Below are positions 1 to 6,877 of a DNA stretch of 10,000 nt, piece by piece; the first letter of the stretch is position 1; every line of letters starts with the position of its first letter. Below the pieces are notes generated by a model. The model had not been told where the DNA came from and did no database searches. It saw nothing but the letters and a program-made list of their open reading frames with translations. Source of the DNA: Limnohabitans sp. (lineage in GTDB: Bacteria > Pseudomonadota > Gammaproteobacteria > Burkholderiales > Burkholderiaceae_C); NCBI GenBank assembly GCA_024641725.1, contig JAHECM010000009.1, positions 1-10,000 on the forward strand. Reading direction: 5' to 3'. Made by a program: the position numbers and the translations under genes.

Positions 1-910
1 AGGCAGCCCACAAATCGCCCGACAGCGCCGGCAATAAGACGGCCACCGTTTGCAAGCCAAAGGCCAGCAGCAAGGCCCGGTTGTCGCCCAAGCGGCGCGC
101 CACCCGGTCCCACAAAAACACGGCAGGGATGGCCGCCAGCCCCACCAACGCCCAAGCCAAAGCGCCCTGCCCGGCCAAAGCTGGCTGGCGCTCCACAATC
201 GCCACCGTAAAGGTGGCACTGATGACAAAGCCCCAGCCCGCCGCAAAGTAGCTCGTGACCAAGGTCAGCATCCAGCGGCGCGACACGTGCGCAGCCGAGC
301 CGCCCGCCACAGCCGCGGCCGCAGCGCTTGGCACCGGCGGACGCCAGCGCCATGCGGGCAGCAAAAACACCAGCCCAATCACTGAAAACGCCAACCATTG
401 GTCCGCCCAGTTGGACCACCATTGCGCCAAGGCCCAAGCCCCGAGCGCCGACACCACAATGCCCAGCCCAATCCCCATGAAATGCACGCCCAACTCGGGC
501 CTGCGCCCCTGCCGCATGAGCCAGCCCAGCACCAAGCCCGCGCCCAGCAGCATGCCCGTGGCCCCGCACAAGCCGCCCACATAACGCGACAAGACCCACA
601 CAGCCATCGAGTCCGATGCGCCCATGGCGGCGGTGACCCACAAGGCCATCCACAAACCCATGCTGTAAAAGCGGTGACGCCAGCGCACATCGTCCATCCA
701 AGCGGCCACCAGCGCGCCACTGATGTAACCCGCGTAATTGACCGCCGCCAAGGCCCCCGCAGCCGCGTCGCTCAAGCCCGCTTGGGCTTGCATGGCGGGT
801 AGCAAAGGCGTGTAGGCAAAACGCGCCAAGCCGATGGTCAGCACCAAGCCGCAAATGCCGCCTGCGCTGACCTGCCAGGGCTTAAGTGAAGGACTGGGTG
901 ATTGGCTCAT
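1..910 (-). CDS. MFS transporter, YbfB/YjiJ-like family (3' end beyond left edge)
   Basis: The minus strand is open from an ATG at 910 to the window edge, giving about 303 codons without a stop. The protein starts MSQSPSPSLKPWQVSAGG, followed by GLARFAYTPLLPAM, a hallmark of the YbfB/YjiJ branch of the major facilitator superfamily. The rest is a run of hydrophobic Gly/Ala/Leu/Trp-rich helices separated by short basic loops, such as MDDVRWRHRF after the second helix and MRQGRRPELGVHF near residue 145, as expected for a 12-helix inner-membrane carrier. Family members are usually near 390-400 residues, so roughly the last quarter is missing. No strong Shine-Dalgarno sequence precedes the ATG. 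The gene is divergent from a periplasmic binding protein gene, so the two may share control, but MFS carriers do not normally use such proteins. The substrate is unknown. Forward-strand open frames in this stretch are antisense shadows of it. Confidence 0.85.
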   Translation of the reverse strand, partial: MSQSPSPSLKPWQVSAGGICGLVLTIGLARFAYTPLLPAMQAQAGLSDAAAGALAAVNYAGYISGALVAAWMDDVRWRHRFYSMGLWMALWVTAAMGASDSMAVWVLSRYVGGLCGATGMLLGAGLVLGWLMRQGRRPELGVHFMGIGLGIVVSALGAWALAQWWSNWADQWLAFSVIGLVFLLPAWRWRPPVPSAAAAAVAGGSAAHVSRRWMLTLVTSYFAAGWGFVISATFTVAIVERQPALAGQGALAWALVGLAAIPAVFLWDRVARRLGDNRALLLAFGLQTVAVLLPALSGDLWAA

Positions 911-967
911 GGCGGCAAGTATCGCCTGCCCCAGCGCCAAGCCTCATCCCGGCAGCACCGCGCCTTG

Positions 968-997
968 GCTGGGCTGTCGCGTGCCCGACAGCCCAGC
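968..997. repeat. 12-bp perfect inverted repeat, 6-nt loop, in the MFS/bug1 divergent gap
   Basis: GCTGGGCTGTCG at 968-979 is matched exactly by CGACAGCCCAGC at 986-997, with loop CGTGCC. Both flanking genes start away from this gap, so it is not a terminator for either. It could be an operator, or a stable hairpin in the leader of the binding-protein gene. No T-run follows directly. A smaller hairpin, AGGGT-TTTC-ACCCT, lies downstream at 1018-1031. No convincing sigma-70 promoter is visible in the gap. Confidence 0.7.
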
Positions 998-1049
998 AGG
1001 GCTGACAGGCTCAACAAAGGGTTTTCACCCTCGCCCGATGGCGGTGCGC

Positions 1050-1073
1050 TGCCTAAAGTGCAGGCACAAGGAG
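1050..1073 (+). promoter_or_regulatory. Leader hairpin and Shine-Dalgarno sequence of bug gene 1
   Basis: AAGGAG at 1068-1073 stands 6 nt before the ATG at 1080 and fixes that codon as the start, rather than in-frame codons further upstream such as 834. Just before it lies a short inverted repeat, TGCCT (1050-1054) and AGGCA (1062-1066). The Shine-Dalgarno assignment is firm; a role for the 5-bp hairpin is inference. Confidence 0.65.
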
Positions 1074-1079
1074 ACCCGC

Positions 1080-2087
1080 ATGACCCATTCAAGCAACCGC
1101 CCCCCTTTTTCACCCACCCGCAGCCTGAGCCGCCGCGGCTGTTTGGCCCTGTGTTTGCTGGGCGCAGCGATCGGCGCACCGACCAGCTGGGCGCAAACCT
1201 TCCCCAACAAGCCGCTGCGCTTGGTGGTGGGCTTTCCCGCGGGAGGCGCGCCCGACATCTTGGCAAGAATCTTCAGCGAAAAGGCGCAGCTGGGCTTTCC
1301 AGTCGTGGTGGACAACAAACCCGGTGCAGGCGGCAACATTGGCGCAGACATCGTGGCCAAGTCCCCCGGCGATGGCCACACCTTGGTGCTGGGCACCGTG
1401 GGCTCACACTCGATCAACGGTGCGCTCTACGAAAAAATGCCCTACGACATGGTGAAGAACTTCACCCCCGTGTCGCTGATCGCGTCCACCCCCAACCTGC
1501 TGGTGGTCAACAACGACTTGCCGGTCAAAAGCGTGCCCGAGCTGGTGGCGTACATGAAGGCCAACCCCAACAAGCTCTCGTTTGGCTCCCCGGGCATTGG
1601 CACCTCGGTGCACGTCTCGGGCGAACTGTTCAAGTCCCTGACCGGCACCAGCATGACGCATGTGCCCTACAAAGGCCGCCAATACGCCATTCCTGACCTG
1701 ATCGGGGGCAGCATCCAGCTCATGTTTGACAACATGCCCTCGGCCCTGCCGATGGCCAAAGAGGGCAAGATCCGGGCGCTGGCCCAGACCACCGCCAAAC
1801 GCTCAGCCGCCGCGCCCGACGTACCCACCGTGGCGGAGTTCATTCCCGGCTTTGAAGCCACCAGCTGGTTTGCCATGTTTGCCCCGGCCAATGTGCCAAA
1901 ACCCTTACTGGACAAGCTCAACGCCGAGGTGCTTCGCGTGTTCAAGCTGCCCGACGTGCAAGACAAGCTCAAAACCCTTGGCCTGGAGCCGGTGCTGTCC
2001 AGCCCCGAAGAGTTGGCGCGCTACCAGGCCATTGAGATCGACAAGTGGGCCAAGGTCGTCAAAGAGTCCGGGGCCAAAGCGCAATGA
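1080..2087 (+). CDS. Bug/TctC-family tripartite tricarboxylate transporter substrate-binding protein (Bug 1)
   Basis: This 335-residue protein belongs to the Bug family of periplasmic binding proteins, which capture small carboxylates or related solutes for tripartite tricarboxylate transporters. The ATG at 1080 is chosen because AAGGAG lies 6 nt upstream and the reading then opens with a signal sequence: a basic stretch with SRRG (residues 17-20), a hydrophobic core, and a likely cleavage after SWA near residue 38. The SRRGCL stretch weakly resembles a twin-arginine signal. Family marks are FPNKPLRLVVGFPAGGAPD (41-59), VVVDNKPGAGGNIGAD (75-90), VPYKG (195-199), LIGGSIQLMFDN (207-218), RALA (232-235), PDVPTVAE (246-253) and PGFEATSWF (256-264). 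Length is normal for the family. The usual small residues after YKG are replaced by RQYAIPD, which may affect the pocket. No TctA or TctB gene is nearby. The ligand cannot be assigned; family assignment is near certain. Confidence 0.95.
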   Translation: MTHSSNRPPFSPTRSLSRRGCLALCLLGAAIGAPTSWAQTFPNKPLRLVVGFPAGGAPDILARIFSEKAQLGFPVVVDNKPGAGGNIGADIVAKSPGDGHTLVLGTVGSHSINGALYEKMPYDMVKNFTPVSLIASTPNLLVVNNDLPVKSVPELVAYMKANPNKLSFGSPGIGTSVHVSGELFKSLTGTSMTHVPYKGRQYAIPDLIGGSIQLMFDNMPSALPMAKEGKIRALAQTTAKRSAAAPDVPTVAEFIPGFEATSWFAMFAPANVPKPLLDKLNAEVLRVFKLPDVQDKLKTLGLEPVLSSPEELARYQAIEIDKWAKVVKESGAKAQ

Positions 2088-2103
2088 ACCCAGGCCTGTG
2101 CCT

Positions 2104-2122
2104 CGGTGCCCGTGGGGCACCG
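2104..2122. terminator. GC-rich hairpin between convergent genes, possible bidirectional terminator
   Basis: CGGTGCCC (2104-2111) pairs perfectly with GGGCACCG (2115-2122) around a GTG loop. It lies 16 nt past the bug1 stop and 4 nt past the stop of the minus-strand small protein, so it could end transcripts from both sides. Neither side carries a T-run, so it is not a canonical intrinsic terminator; it may instead protect 3' ends after Rho-dependent termination. Confidence 0.5.
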
Positions 2123-2126
2123 CGCA

Positions 2127-2654
2127 TCAGCGCCGACCACTGCCTGGCTTGACACAGTCGGCGTCCACCCAGGCCTGAGCCGTCTGGCGGTTGAGCTTGA
2201 AGCCCGCGTCCACCTTGACCTCAGCCATTGGCTCCCCCGCCTCGTCGCTGGCGCTGAGCAGCGCATAGGGGTTGTCCTCGTCGGGCACGATGTCTAGGCG
2301 CACGGTCACGCGGCCCTTGGGGCTGTTGACCGTGACCGACTGGTGCAACTGTGCGTGCAACTGCTGCTCGCTGCGGCGCACAAACTCGCTGGCGGTTTTG
2401 ACCAGCGTGATGAAGGCGTTGCCGTCCAGCGGCTTCGGGTTCTTCTTGTCGCGGCCCATGGTCCAGGGGCCCACCAAGGCAGGCTCTGACTCCCCCGCCT
2501 TGAACATGGCCACCGCCCAACCGTCGTCGTCCTCGTTTTTGATGACCCGGGCTGTCCAAAGTTCGTCTTGCCAAAGGCGGTGCTCTTGCAGCAGGGGGGT
2601 GTCTTGGGTGTCGTCGTTCATCTTGATGGGGGCATGGAATTTGGCCCCGATCAT
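2127..2654 (-). CDS. Conserved-looking hypothetical protein downstream of the RecQ-like helicase
   Basis: The 175-residue frame starts at the ATG at 2654; a second start at 2621 (MNDDTQDTPLL) would give 164 residues. I do not recognise a named domain. The protein is soluble and charged, with no signal peptide or membrane segment. It has a WTARVIKNEDDDGWAVAM stretch early, then GPWTMGRDKKNPKPLD, a helical segment rich in Glu/Gln (SEFVRRSEQQLHAQLHQ), and a strand-rich tail with RVTVRLDIVPDEDNPYALL. Coding looks real: the composition is protein-like and the gene abuts the helicase end, with TGA, one GGC codon, then ATG, all in the same frame. Neither start has a strong Shine-Dalgarno sequence, so translation may be coupled to the helicase. 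The pair probably forms one transcription unit. Function is unknown; a role with the helicase is only suggested by position. Confidence 0.75.
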   Translation of the reverse strand: MIGAKFHAPIKMNDDTQDTPLLQEHRLWQDELWTARVIKNEDDDGWAVAMFKAGESEPALVGPWTMGRDKKNPKPLDGNAFITLVKTASEFVRRSEQQLHAQLHQSVTVNSPKGRVTVRLDIVPDEDNPYALLSASDEAGEPMAEVKVDAGFKLNRQTAQAWVDADCVKPGSGRR

Positions 2655-2657
2655 GCC

Positions 2658-4757
2658 TCATGGCCGCAGGTGCAGGGCCAACAACAGGACCTGGCGGGCA
2701 CCTTGCTCGCGCAAAAGCGCTGCGGCCACCGTGGCCGTCCAGCGGGTTCGCACATCGGTGGCCACCAGCAGCACTGGCCCGGCGGGCAAGGCCGCGTCAT
2801 CTGCCCAGCGGATGGCGGAGTCAAGATGCGCCACCACCGGCGTGGAGGCGGCATCGTCTGGTGCGGGGCCGCCCGTCCAGCGGAAGCCATCGAGCAGCAT
2901 CAACCGCCCCTTTTGGGCGATGTGCTCGGCCAGCCGCTGGTTGGCGGCCATGTCGGGCGCAGGCAGCGGCACCACACACACGGGCCGGGCGGGCCAGCTC
3001 TTGGCCCAGCGGCCCAGCGTGGCCACTGCGCCCGCCAGCAAATCGGCTGGCATGACAGCAGACCTGTCGGCAAACACAGCGCAAGGTGTTGCGGTGCGCA
3101 GCACCTGCAGCTCTGCAGCCCAAGCCGGGTCGTCGGCAAAGGCCACGGCGCGGCCCGCGTCAAAGCCCTGAATGCTGCCCTTGCGCCGCACCCCAGCGGG
3201 CCAGCGTTTGCGCGGCTCAATGGGCACGTCCACACCGCGCAAAAAGTCGCGGGCCGCCTGCAACTTGGCGGGCGAGGGGTTGCGCCCCGGCGGCGGCAGC
3301 TGCCCGGTGCAGACCGAGCAGCGCCCACACGGCGCGGGCGAAGGGTCGTCCAAAGCGGTCTGCAAATACGCCATCAGGCAACCCGCGCCTTGGGCGTACT
3401 GGCGCATGATGCCCGCCTCTTGCTGGCGCACCTGGGCCAGTGCCGTCCACTTGGCGCTGTCGTGCACATAGGGCACGCCCGTGGCCTGCCAAGCCGCGCC
3501 GTCTTTGGCCACCACGCCCTCCACCGCCAAGATTTTGAGCAATGCCTCCAGCCGCCCCCGGCGCACGCCCGTGTCGGCCTCGATCTCGATCAGGCTGCGC
3601 GCATCGCCCCCTAAACTGCGCAGTACCTTGTCCGCCGTCTGCGGGTCGGGAATCGACGCGGTGGCAAAGTAATCCCAAATGCGCTCGTCTGCGTCGGACG
3701 GCAGCAACACGCCCTCGGCATGCGCCACAGCGCGCCCTGCCCGGCCCACCTGCTGGTAGTAGGCCACTGGCGTGGACGGCGAGCCCACATGCACACAAAA
3801 GCCCAAGTCCGGTTTGTCGTAGCCCATGCCCAACGCGGACGTGGCCACCACCGCCTTGACCCGGTTGTGGCGCAAACGGTCTTCCACCTGTAAGCGCGTG
3901 TCGGCGTCGATCTGCCCGGTGTAGGCGTCCACCGCATGGCCACAGCTGCGCAAAAACGCGCTCAGCCGCTCGGCCTCGGCCACCGTCAGCACGTACACGA
4001 TGCCTGAGCCCGGCAAAGTCTCCAGCGCATCGGCAATCCAGGCATAGCGCTGCAAGGGTGACAAACCCGGCACCACCGACAGCGTGAGTGAGGTGCGCGC
4101 CAGCGTGCCGCGAAACGTGACGGTTTCTGAGCCCAATTGCTTGCCAATGTCCAAGGTCACCCGCTCATTGGCCGTGGCCGTGGTGGCCAGCACACTGGCC
4201 GTGGGCGTGGACAAGAGCGCCCGCGCCAGCCGCTGGTAGTCGGGCCTGAAATCAAAACCCCAGTCGCTGATGCAATGCGCCTCGTCGATCACGATCAGCC
4301 CCACCCGGGCAAGCAAAGCGCCCAGCCGCGCCGCAAAACGCGGGTTGCCCAGGCGCTCGGGCGAGACCAAGAGCACGTCGATGGCGTCATCGTCCAGCCG
4401 CTGGAACACCTCGTCCCAGTCGTCCACGTTGGTGGAGTTGACCGTGGCCGCCTTCAGGCCCGCCCGCTCGGCGGCGCTCACCTGGTCACGCATCAGCGCC
4501 AGCAAGGGCGACACCACCAAGGTGGGCCCTGCGCCGGTGCTGCGAATGGCATGCGTGGCCGCCCAGTACACGGCCGACTTGCCCCAACCCGTGGCCTGCA
4601 CCACCAACACCCGCGAGGCAGGTTGCAGCACGGCATGCACCGCGTCCACCTGGTCGGCACGCGGCACCGCGCCCGGACCGGCCAAACGGGCCAAGATGGT
4701 GTGCATGTGGTGTTCGGCAGTTTCACGCGGGAAAAGGGCCTTGGCGTGGGTCTGCAT
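2658..4757 (-). CDS. RecQ-like ATP-dependent DNA helicase with C-terminal phosphoribosyltransferase-like domain
   Basis: This 699-residue protein is a superfamily 2 helicase of RecQ type, expected to unwind DNA 3' to 5' in repair. Visible motifs are PRADQ (32-36, motif 0), QATGWGKS (54-61, Walker A), VVSPLLALMRDQ (81-92, Ia), DEAH followed by CISDWGFDFRPDYQR (158-176, motif II and RecQ signature), ATTATA (191-196, III), VVATSALGMGYDKPD (303-317, V) and QQVGRAGRA (335-343, VI). Four cysteines, C460, C477, C480 and C483, fit the RecQ zinc site. No HRDC domain follows. Instead, residues from about 590 resemble a ComF-like phosphoribosyltransferase fold, with CVVPLPAP (594-601) and VLLVATDVRTRWTATVAAAL (662-681), a degenerate PRPP-loop region lacking the paired acidic residues. 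AGGGAG lies 6 nt upstream of the ATG. I leave the symbol blank because this architecture differs from classical RecQ. Confidence 0.93.
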   Translation of the reverse strand: MQTHAKALFPRETAEHHMHTILARLAGPGAVPRADQVDAVHAVLQPASRVLVVQATGWGKSAVYWAATHAIRSTGAGPTLVVSPLLALMRDQVSAAERAGLKAATVNSTNVDDWDEVFQRLDDDAIDVLLVSPERLGNPRFAARLGALLARVGLIVIDEAHCISDWGFDFRPDYQRLARALLSTPTASVLATTATANERVTLDIGKQLGSETVTFRGTLARTSLTLSVVPGLSPLQRYAWIADALETLPGSGIVYVLTVAEAERLSAFLRSCGHAVDAYTGQIDADTRLQVEDRLRHNRVKAVVATSALGMGYDKPDLGFCVHVGSPSTPVAYYQQVGRAGRAVAHAEGVLLPSDADERIWDYFATASIPDPQTADKVLRSLGGDARSLIEIEADTGVRRGRLEALLKILAVEGVVAKDGAAWQATGVPYVHDSAKWTALAQVRQQEAGIMRQYAQGAGCLMAYLQTALDDPSPAPCGRCSVCTGQLPPPGRNPSPAKLQAARDFLRGVDVPIEPRKRWPAGVRRKGSIQGFDAGRAVAFADDPAWAAELQVLRTATPCAVFADRSAVMPADLLAGAVATLGRWAKSWPARPVCVVPLPAPDMAANQRLAEHIAQKGRLMLLDGFRWTGGPAPDDAASTPVVAHLDSAIRWADDAALPAGPVLLVATDVRTRWTATVAAALLREQGARQVLLLALHLRP

Positions 4758-4787
4758 GGTTTTCTCCCTGAGGTCTTGTTTGTAGGC

Positions 4788-4818
4788 ATTTTGAGGCCAT
4801 CCATTACGGCAAAGTCAA
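4788..4818 (-). promoter_or_regulatory. Possible sigma-70 promoter for the RecQ-like helicase
   Basis: On the minus strand, TTGACT (4818-4813) matches the -35 consensus at five of six bases. CAAAAT (4793-4788) follows after 19 bp as a four-of-six -10. The spacing is longer than the ideal 17 bp, so this is a candidate only. It would give a leader of roughly 25 nt before the ATG at 4757. Confidence 0.25.
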
Positions 4819-4830
4819 CGACAATCACAT

Positions 4831-4842
4831 TCTTTGATTTTT
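4831..4842 (+). repeat. T-rich 12-mer 31 bp upstream of ylqF start (copy 1)
   Basis: TCTTTGATTTTT occurs here and again at 9851-9862. In both cases its first base is exactly 31 bp before an ATG (4862 and 9882). A promoter or upstream element for genes with weak ribosome-binding sites is possible, but the function is unknown. Confidence 0.4.
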
Positions 4843-4861
4843 AGGCTGCAGCGGCTTTTTT

Positions 4862-5797
4862 ATGGCGATTCAATGGTTCCCCGGACACATGCACCTCACG
4901 CGCAAGGCGATCGGGGAGCGCATCAAAGAGATTGACGTCGTCATCGAAATGCTGGACGCCCGCCTGCCCGGCTCGAGCGCCAACCCCATGCTGGCCGAGC
5001 TGATCAAGGGCAAACCGGCCCTCAAAATCTTGAGCAAGCAAGACTTGGCCGACCCCGCCCGCACCGCCCTGTGGCTGGCCCACTACAACGCCATGCCCGG
5101 CGTGCTCGCCATTGGGCTGGACACCAGCATGAGCTCGCCCGCCAAAGCGCTGATCGACGCTTGCCGCCAGCTCGCCCCCAACCGAGGCGGCATGGTCAAG
5201 CCCCTGCGGGTGCTGATCTGCGGCATCCCCAACGTGGGCAAGTCCACCCTGATCAACACCCTCAAGGGCAAACGCGCGGCCAAAACCGGCGACGAAGCGG
5301 GCGTGACCAAGCAAGAGCTGCGCATCGCGCTGGCCGACGACTTTTACCTGTACGACACCCCCGGCGTGCTGTGGCCGCGCATCATCGTGGAGCAAAGCGG
5401 CTTTAACCTGGCCGCCAGCGGCGCCATTGGCGTGAACGCCTTTGACGAAGAGGTGGTGGCGCTGGAGCTGCTGAACTACCTGATTCCGCACTACCCGCAG
5501 GCGCTGGCCGACCGCTACAAGCTCCAAGACGTGCCCAGCCACACCGACGAAACCCTGCTCGAAGCCATTGGCCGCGTGCGCGGCGCGGTGCAAAGCGGGG
5601 GCCGCGTCAACACCACCAAAACCGCCCACTTGCTCATCCACGACTTCCGAAGTGCGGCGCTGGGCCGACTCACGCTCGAAACCCCTGAGCAATTCGCCCA
5701 ATGGCTGGCCGAAGGCAAGCAAGCCGACGCTGAGCGGGCCGTGCGCAAAGCGGCGACAGACAAGGCCAAAAAATCGACCCGCAAGCGGGCAGCTTGA
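4862..5797 (+). CDS. ylqF: Ribosome biogenesis GTPase YlqF/RbgA
   Basis: This 311-residue protein is a circularly permuted GTPase of the YlqF/RbgA family, a cytoplasmic factor that helps mature the large ribosomal subunit. The N-terminus MAIQWFPGHM is diagnostic and fixes the start. G motifs come in permuted order: G4 as SKQD (58-61), then G1 as GIPNVGKST (121-129), G2 around T149, and G3 as DTPG (165-168). The C-terminal part (about 180-285) is the family's helical RNA-binding region, followed by a Lys/Arg/Ala-rich tail ending KKSTRKRAA. Length is normal. The usual Asn of the G4 motif is Ser here. No Shine-Dalgarno sequence is visible before the ATG, which follows a run of six T. The gene diverges from the RecQ-like helicase across 104 bp and is followed by a hairpin, so it is probably transcribed alone. 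Confidence 0.95.
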   Translation: MAIQWFPGHMHLTRKAIGERIKEIDVVIEMLDARLPGSSANPMLAELIKGKPALKILSKQDLADPARTALWLAHYNAMPGVLAIGLDTSMSSPAKALIDACRQLAPNRGGMVKPLRVLICGIPNVGKSTLINTLKGKRAAKTGDEAGVTKQELRIALADDFYLYDTPGVLWPRIIVEQSGFNLAASGAIGVNAFDEEVVALELLNYLIPHYPQALADRYKLQDVPSHTDETLLEAIGRVRGAVQSGGRVNTTKTAHLLIHDFRSAALGRLTLETPEQFAQWLAEGKQADAERAVRKAATDKAKKSTRKRAA

Positions 5798-5799
5798 TC

Positions 5800-5822
5800 G
5801 GCTGGTGCCAACCCTACCAGCC
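5800..5822 (+). terminator. Hairpin just after ylqF stop, possible terminator
   Basis: GGCTGGT (5800-5806) pairs perfectly with ACCAGCC (5816-5822) around a 9-nt loop, starting 3 nt after the ylqF stop. No T-run follows, so it is not a textbook intrinsic terminator, but its position at the 3' end of the gene suggests it ends or protects the transcript. Confidence 0.45.
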
Positions 5823-5878
5823 CACGCGACTGCACCCCAGGCGACAGCCCATCTGAAGTTTGCGCCCTACCATTTGAG

Positions 5879-5902
5879 TGGGCAGATCCCCTGCCCAGGA
5901 GA
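5879..5902 (+). promoter_or_regulatory. Leader hairpin abutting the Shine-Dalgarno sequence of bug gene 2
   Basis: TGGGCAG (5879-5885) and CTGCCCA (5891-5897) form a perfect 7-bp stem with a 5-nt loop. The last A of the stem is the first base of AGGAGA (5897-5902), the Shine-Dalgarno sequence 6 nt before the ATG at 5909. Folding could therefore affect ribosome access; that effect is inference. Confidence 0.55.
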
Positions 5903-5908
5903 TGCTGG

Positions 5909-6862
5909 ATGAAAACTTCGATCAAATTTTGGCTCGCGAGTGTGTCTTTGGCCATGGGGTCAGCGCACGCCGCTTACCCCGACAAGCCCATCAAAATTGT
6001 GGTCGCCTTCCCCCCGGGCAGTTCGACCGACATCGTGGCCCGCGCCCTGAGCCAGCCTTTGGCAGAAGCATTGGGCCAAGCCGTGGTGATCGAGAACAAA
6101 CCGGGCGCAGGCGGCAACATCGGCACCGCGGGGGTGGCCCGTTCTGGCCCCGACGGTTACACCTTGCTCATGCACAGCGTGGCGTATTCGGTCAACCCCT
6201 CGCTCTACAGCAAGGCGGGCTACGAGGTGGGCAAAGAGCTGACCGGCGTGGCCATGGCCGCCGTCTCCCCCAACATCATTTATGTGCACCCCTCGGTCAA
6301 AGCCAGCACGCTCAAAGAGCTGCTGGCGCTGGCCCCGACCGAAAAACTCAGCTACGCCTCCTCGGGCAATGGCACCACCACCCACTTGGGTGCTGAATTG
6401 CTGTTTCGCAGCTTGGCCAAAGTGGACATCTTGCACGCCCCCTACTCCCCAGCTGCGGCGGCCAATGCGGTGGTCAGCGGCCAAGTGCCCGTGGGCTCGA
6501 CCTCCATTCCACCCGTGGTGCAGCTGGCCAAGGCCGGCAAGGTGCGCCCGCTGGCCGTGACCAGCAGCAAGCGCAGCGGTGCACTGCCCGATGTGCCCAC
6601 CGTGGCCGAGTTGGGTTACCCCGGCTTTGAAGCCAACACCTGGTTTGCCATGCTGGCCCCTGCAGGCACGCCACGCGAGGTGCTCGACCGCCTCAACACC
6701 GAGGTCAACAAGATCCTGCAAAACAAGGCGCTGGTCGATGGCTTTGCCGCGCAATCGTTGGAGACCGTGCGCATGGACCGCCCCACGCTCGACACTTACC
6801 TGAGCGCCGAAGCCAAAAAATGGGGTTTGGTGGTGCAGCAAACCGGTGCCAAGGTGGACTGA
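5909..6862 (+). CDS. Bug/TctC-family tripartite tricarboxylate transporter substrate-binding protein (Bug 2)
   Basis: This is a 317-residue periplasmic solute-binding protein of the Bug family, with a normal signal peptide (MKTSIKFW, a hydrophobic core, likely cleavage after SAHA at residue 21). Family marks are YPDKPIKIVVAFPPGSSTD (23-41), VVIENKPGAGGNIGTAGVAR (59-78), GPDGYTLL (80-87), SSGNGTTTHLGAELL (151-165), RPLAVTSSKRS (213-223), LPDVPTVAELGYPGFEANTW (226-245) and APAGTP (250-255). In the first ligand loop the common PGG is PGS. The start is supported by AGGAGA 6 nt upstream. An alpha/beta hydrolase gene begins 15 bp after the stop, so the two probably share a transcript, linking uptake of some ligand to its hydrolysis. 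Membrane partners TctA and TctB are not in the window. The ligand is unknown. Confidence 0.95.
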   Translation: MKTSIKFWLASVSLAMGSAHAAYPDKPIKIVVAFPPGSSTDIVARALSQPLAEALGQAVVIENKPGAGGNIGTAGVARSGPDGYTLLMHSVAYSVNPSLYSKAGYEVGKELTGVAMAAVSPNIIYVHPSVKASTLKELLALAPTEKLSYASSGNGTTTHLGAELLFRSLAKVDILHAPYSPAAAANAVVSGQVPVGSTSIPPVVQLAKAGKVRPLAVTSSKRSGALPDVPTVAELGYPGFEANTWFAMLAPAGTPREVLDRLNTEVNKILQNKALVDGFAAQSLETVRMDRPTLDTYLSAEAKKWGLVVQQTGAKVD

Positions 6863-6877
6863 ACTCGGCATCGATTG

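Noticed and set aside
50..802. Forward-strand open frames of 109-134 codons in the first 800 bases
   Set aside because: They are Arg/Pro/His/Gln-rich with no domain-like order and run antisense to a clear MFS transporter that is open over the whole stretch.
834..1079. N-terminal extension of Bug 1 from the ATG at 834
   Set aside because: The extension is not signal-like, would overlap the MFS start, and the ATG at 1080 has a strong Shine-Dalgarno sequence and begins a proper signal peptide.
2272..3614. Long forward-strand frames (299 and 348 codons) opposite the helicase and small protein
   Set aside because: They are shadows of minus-strand genes in GC-rich DNA: low complexity, no recognisable domain, and the helicase motifs opposite are unmistakable.
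4845..4861. GCTGCAGC followed by six T as an intrinsic terminator
   Set aside because: The 8-bp palindrome has no loop and no adjacent stem, so it cannot form a terminator hairpin, and it sits directly before the ylqF start.
4841..5722. Minus-strand frame of 293 codons opposite ylqF
   Set aside because: It is a Gly/Ala/His/Val-rich antisense shadow of a GTPase gene with all G motifs in place.
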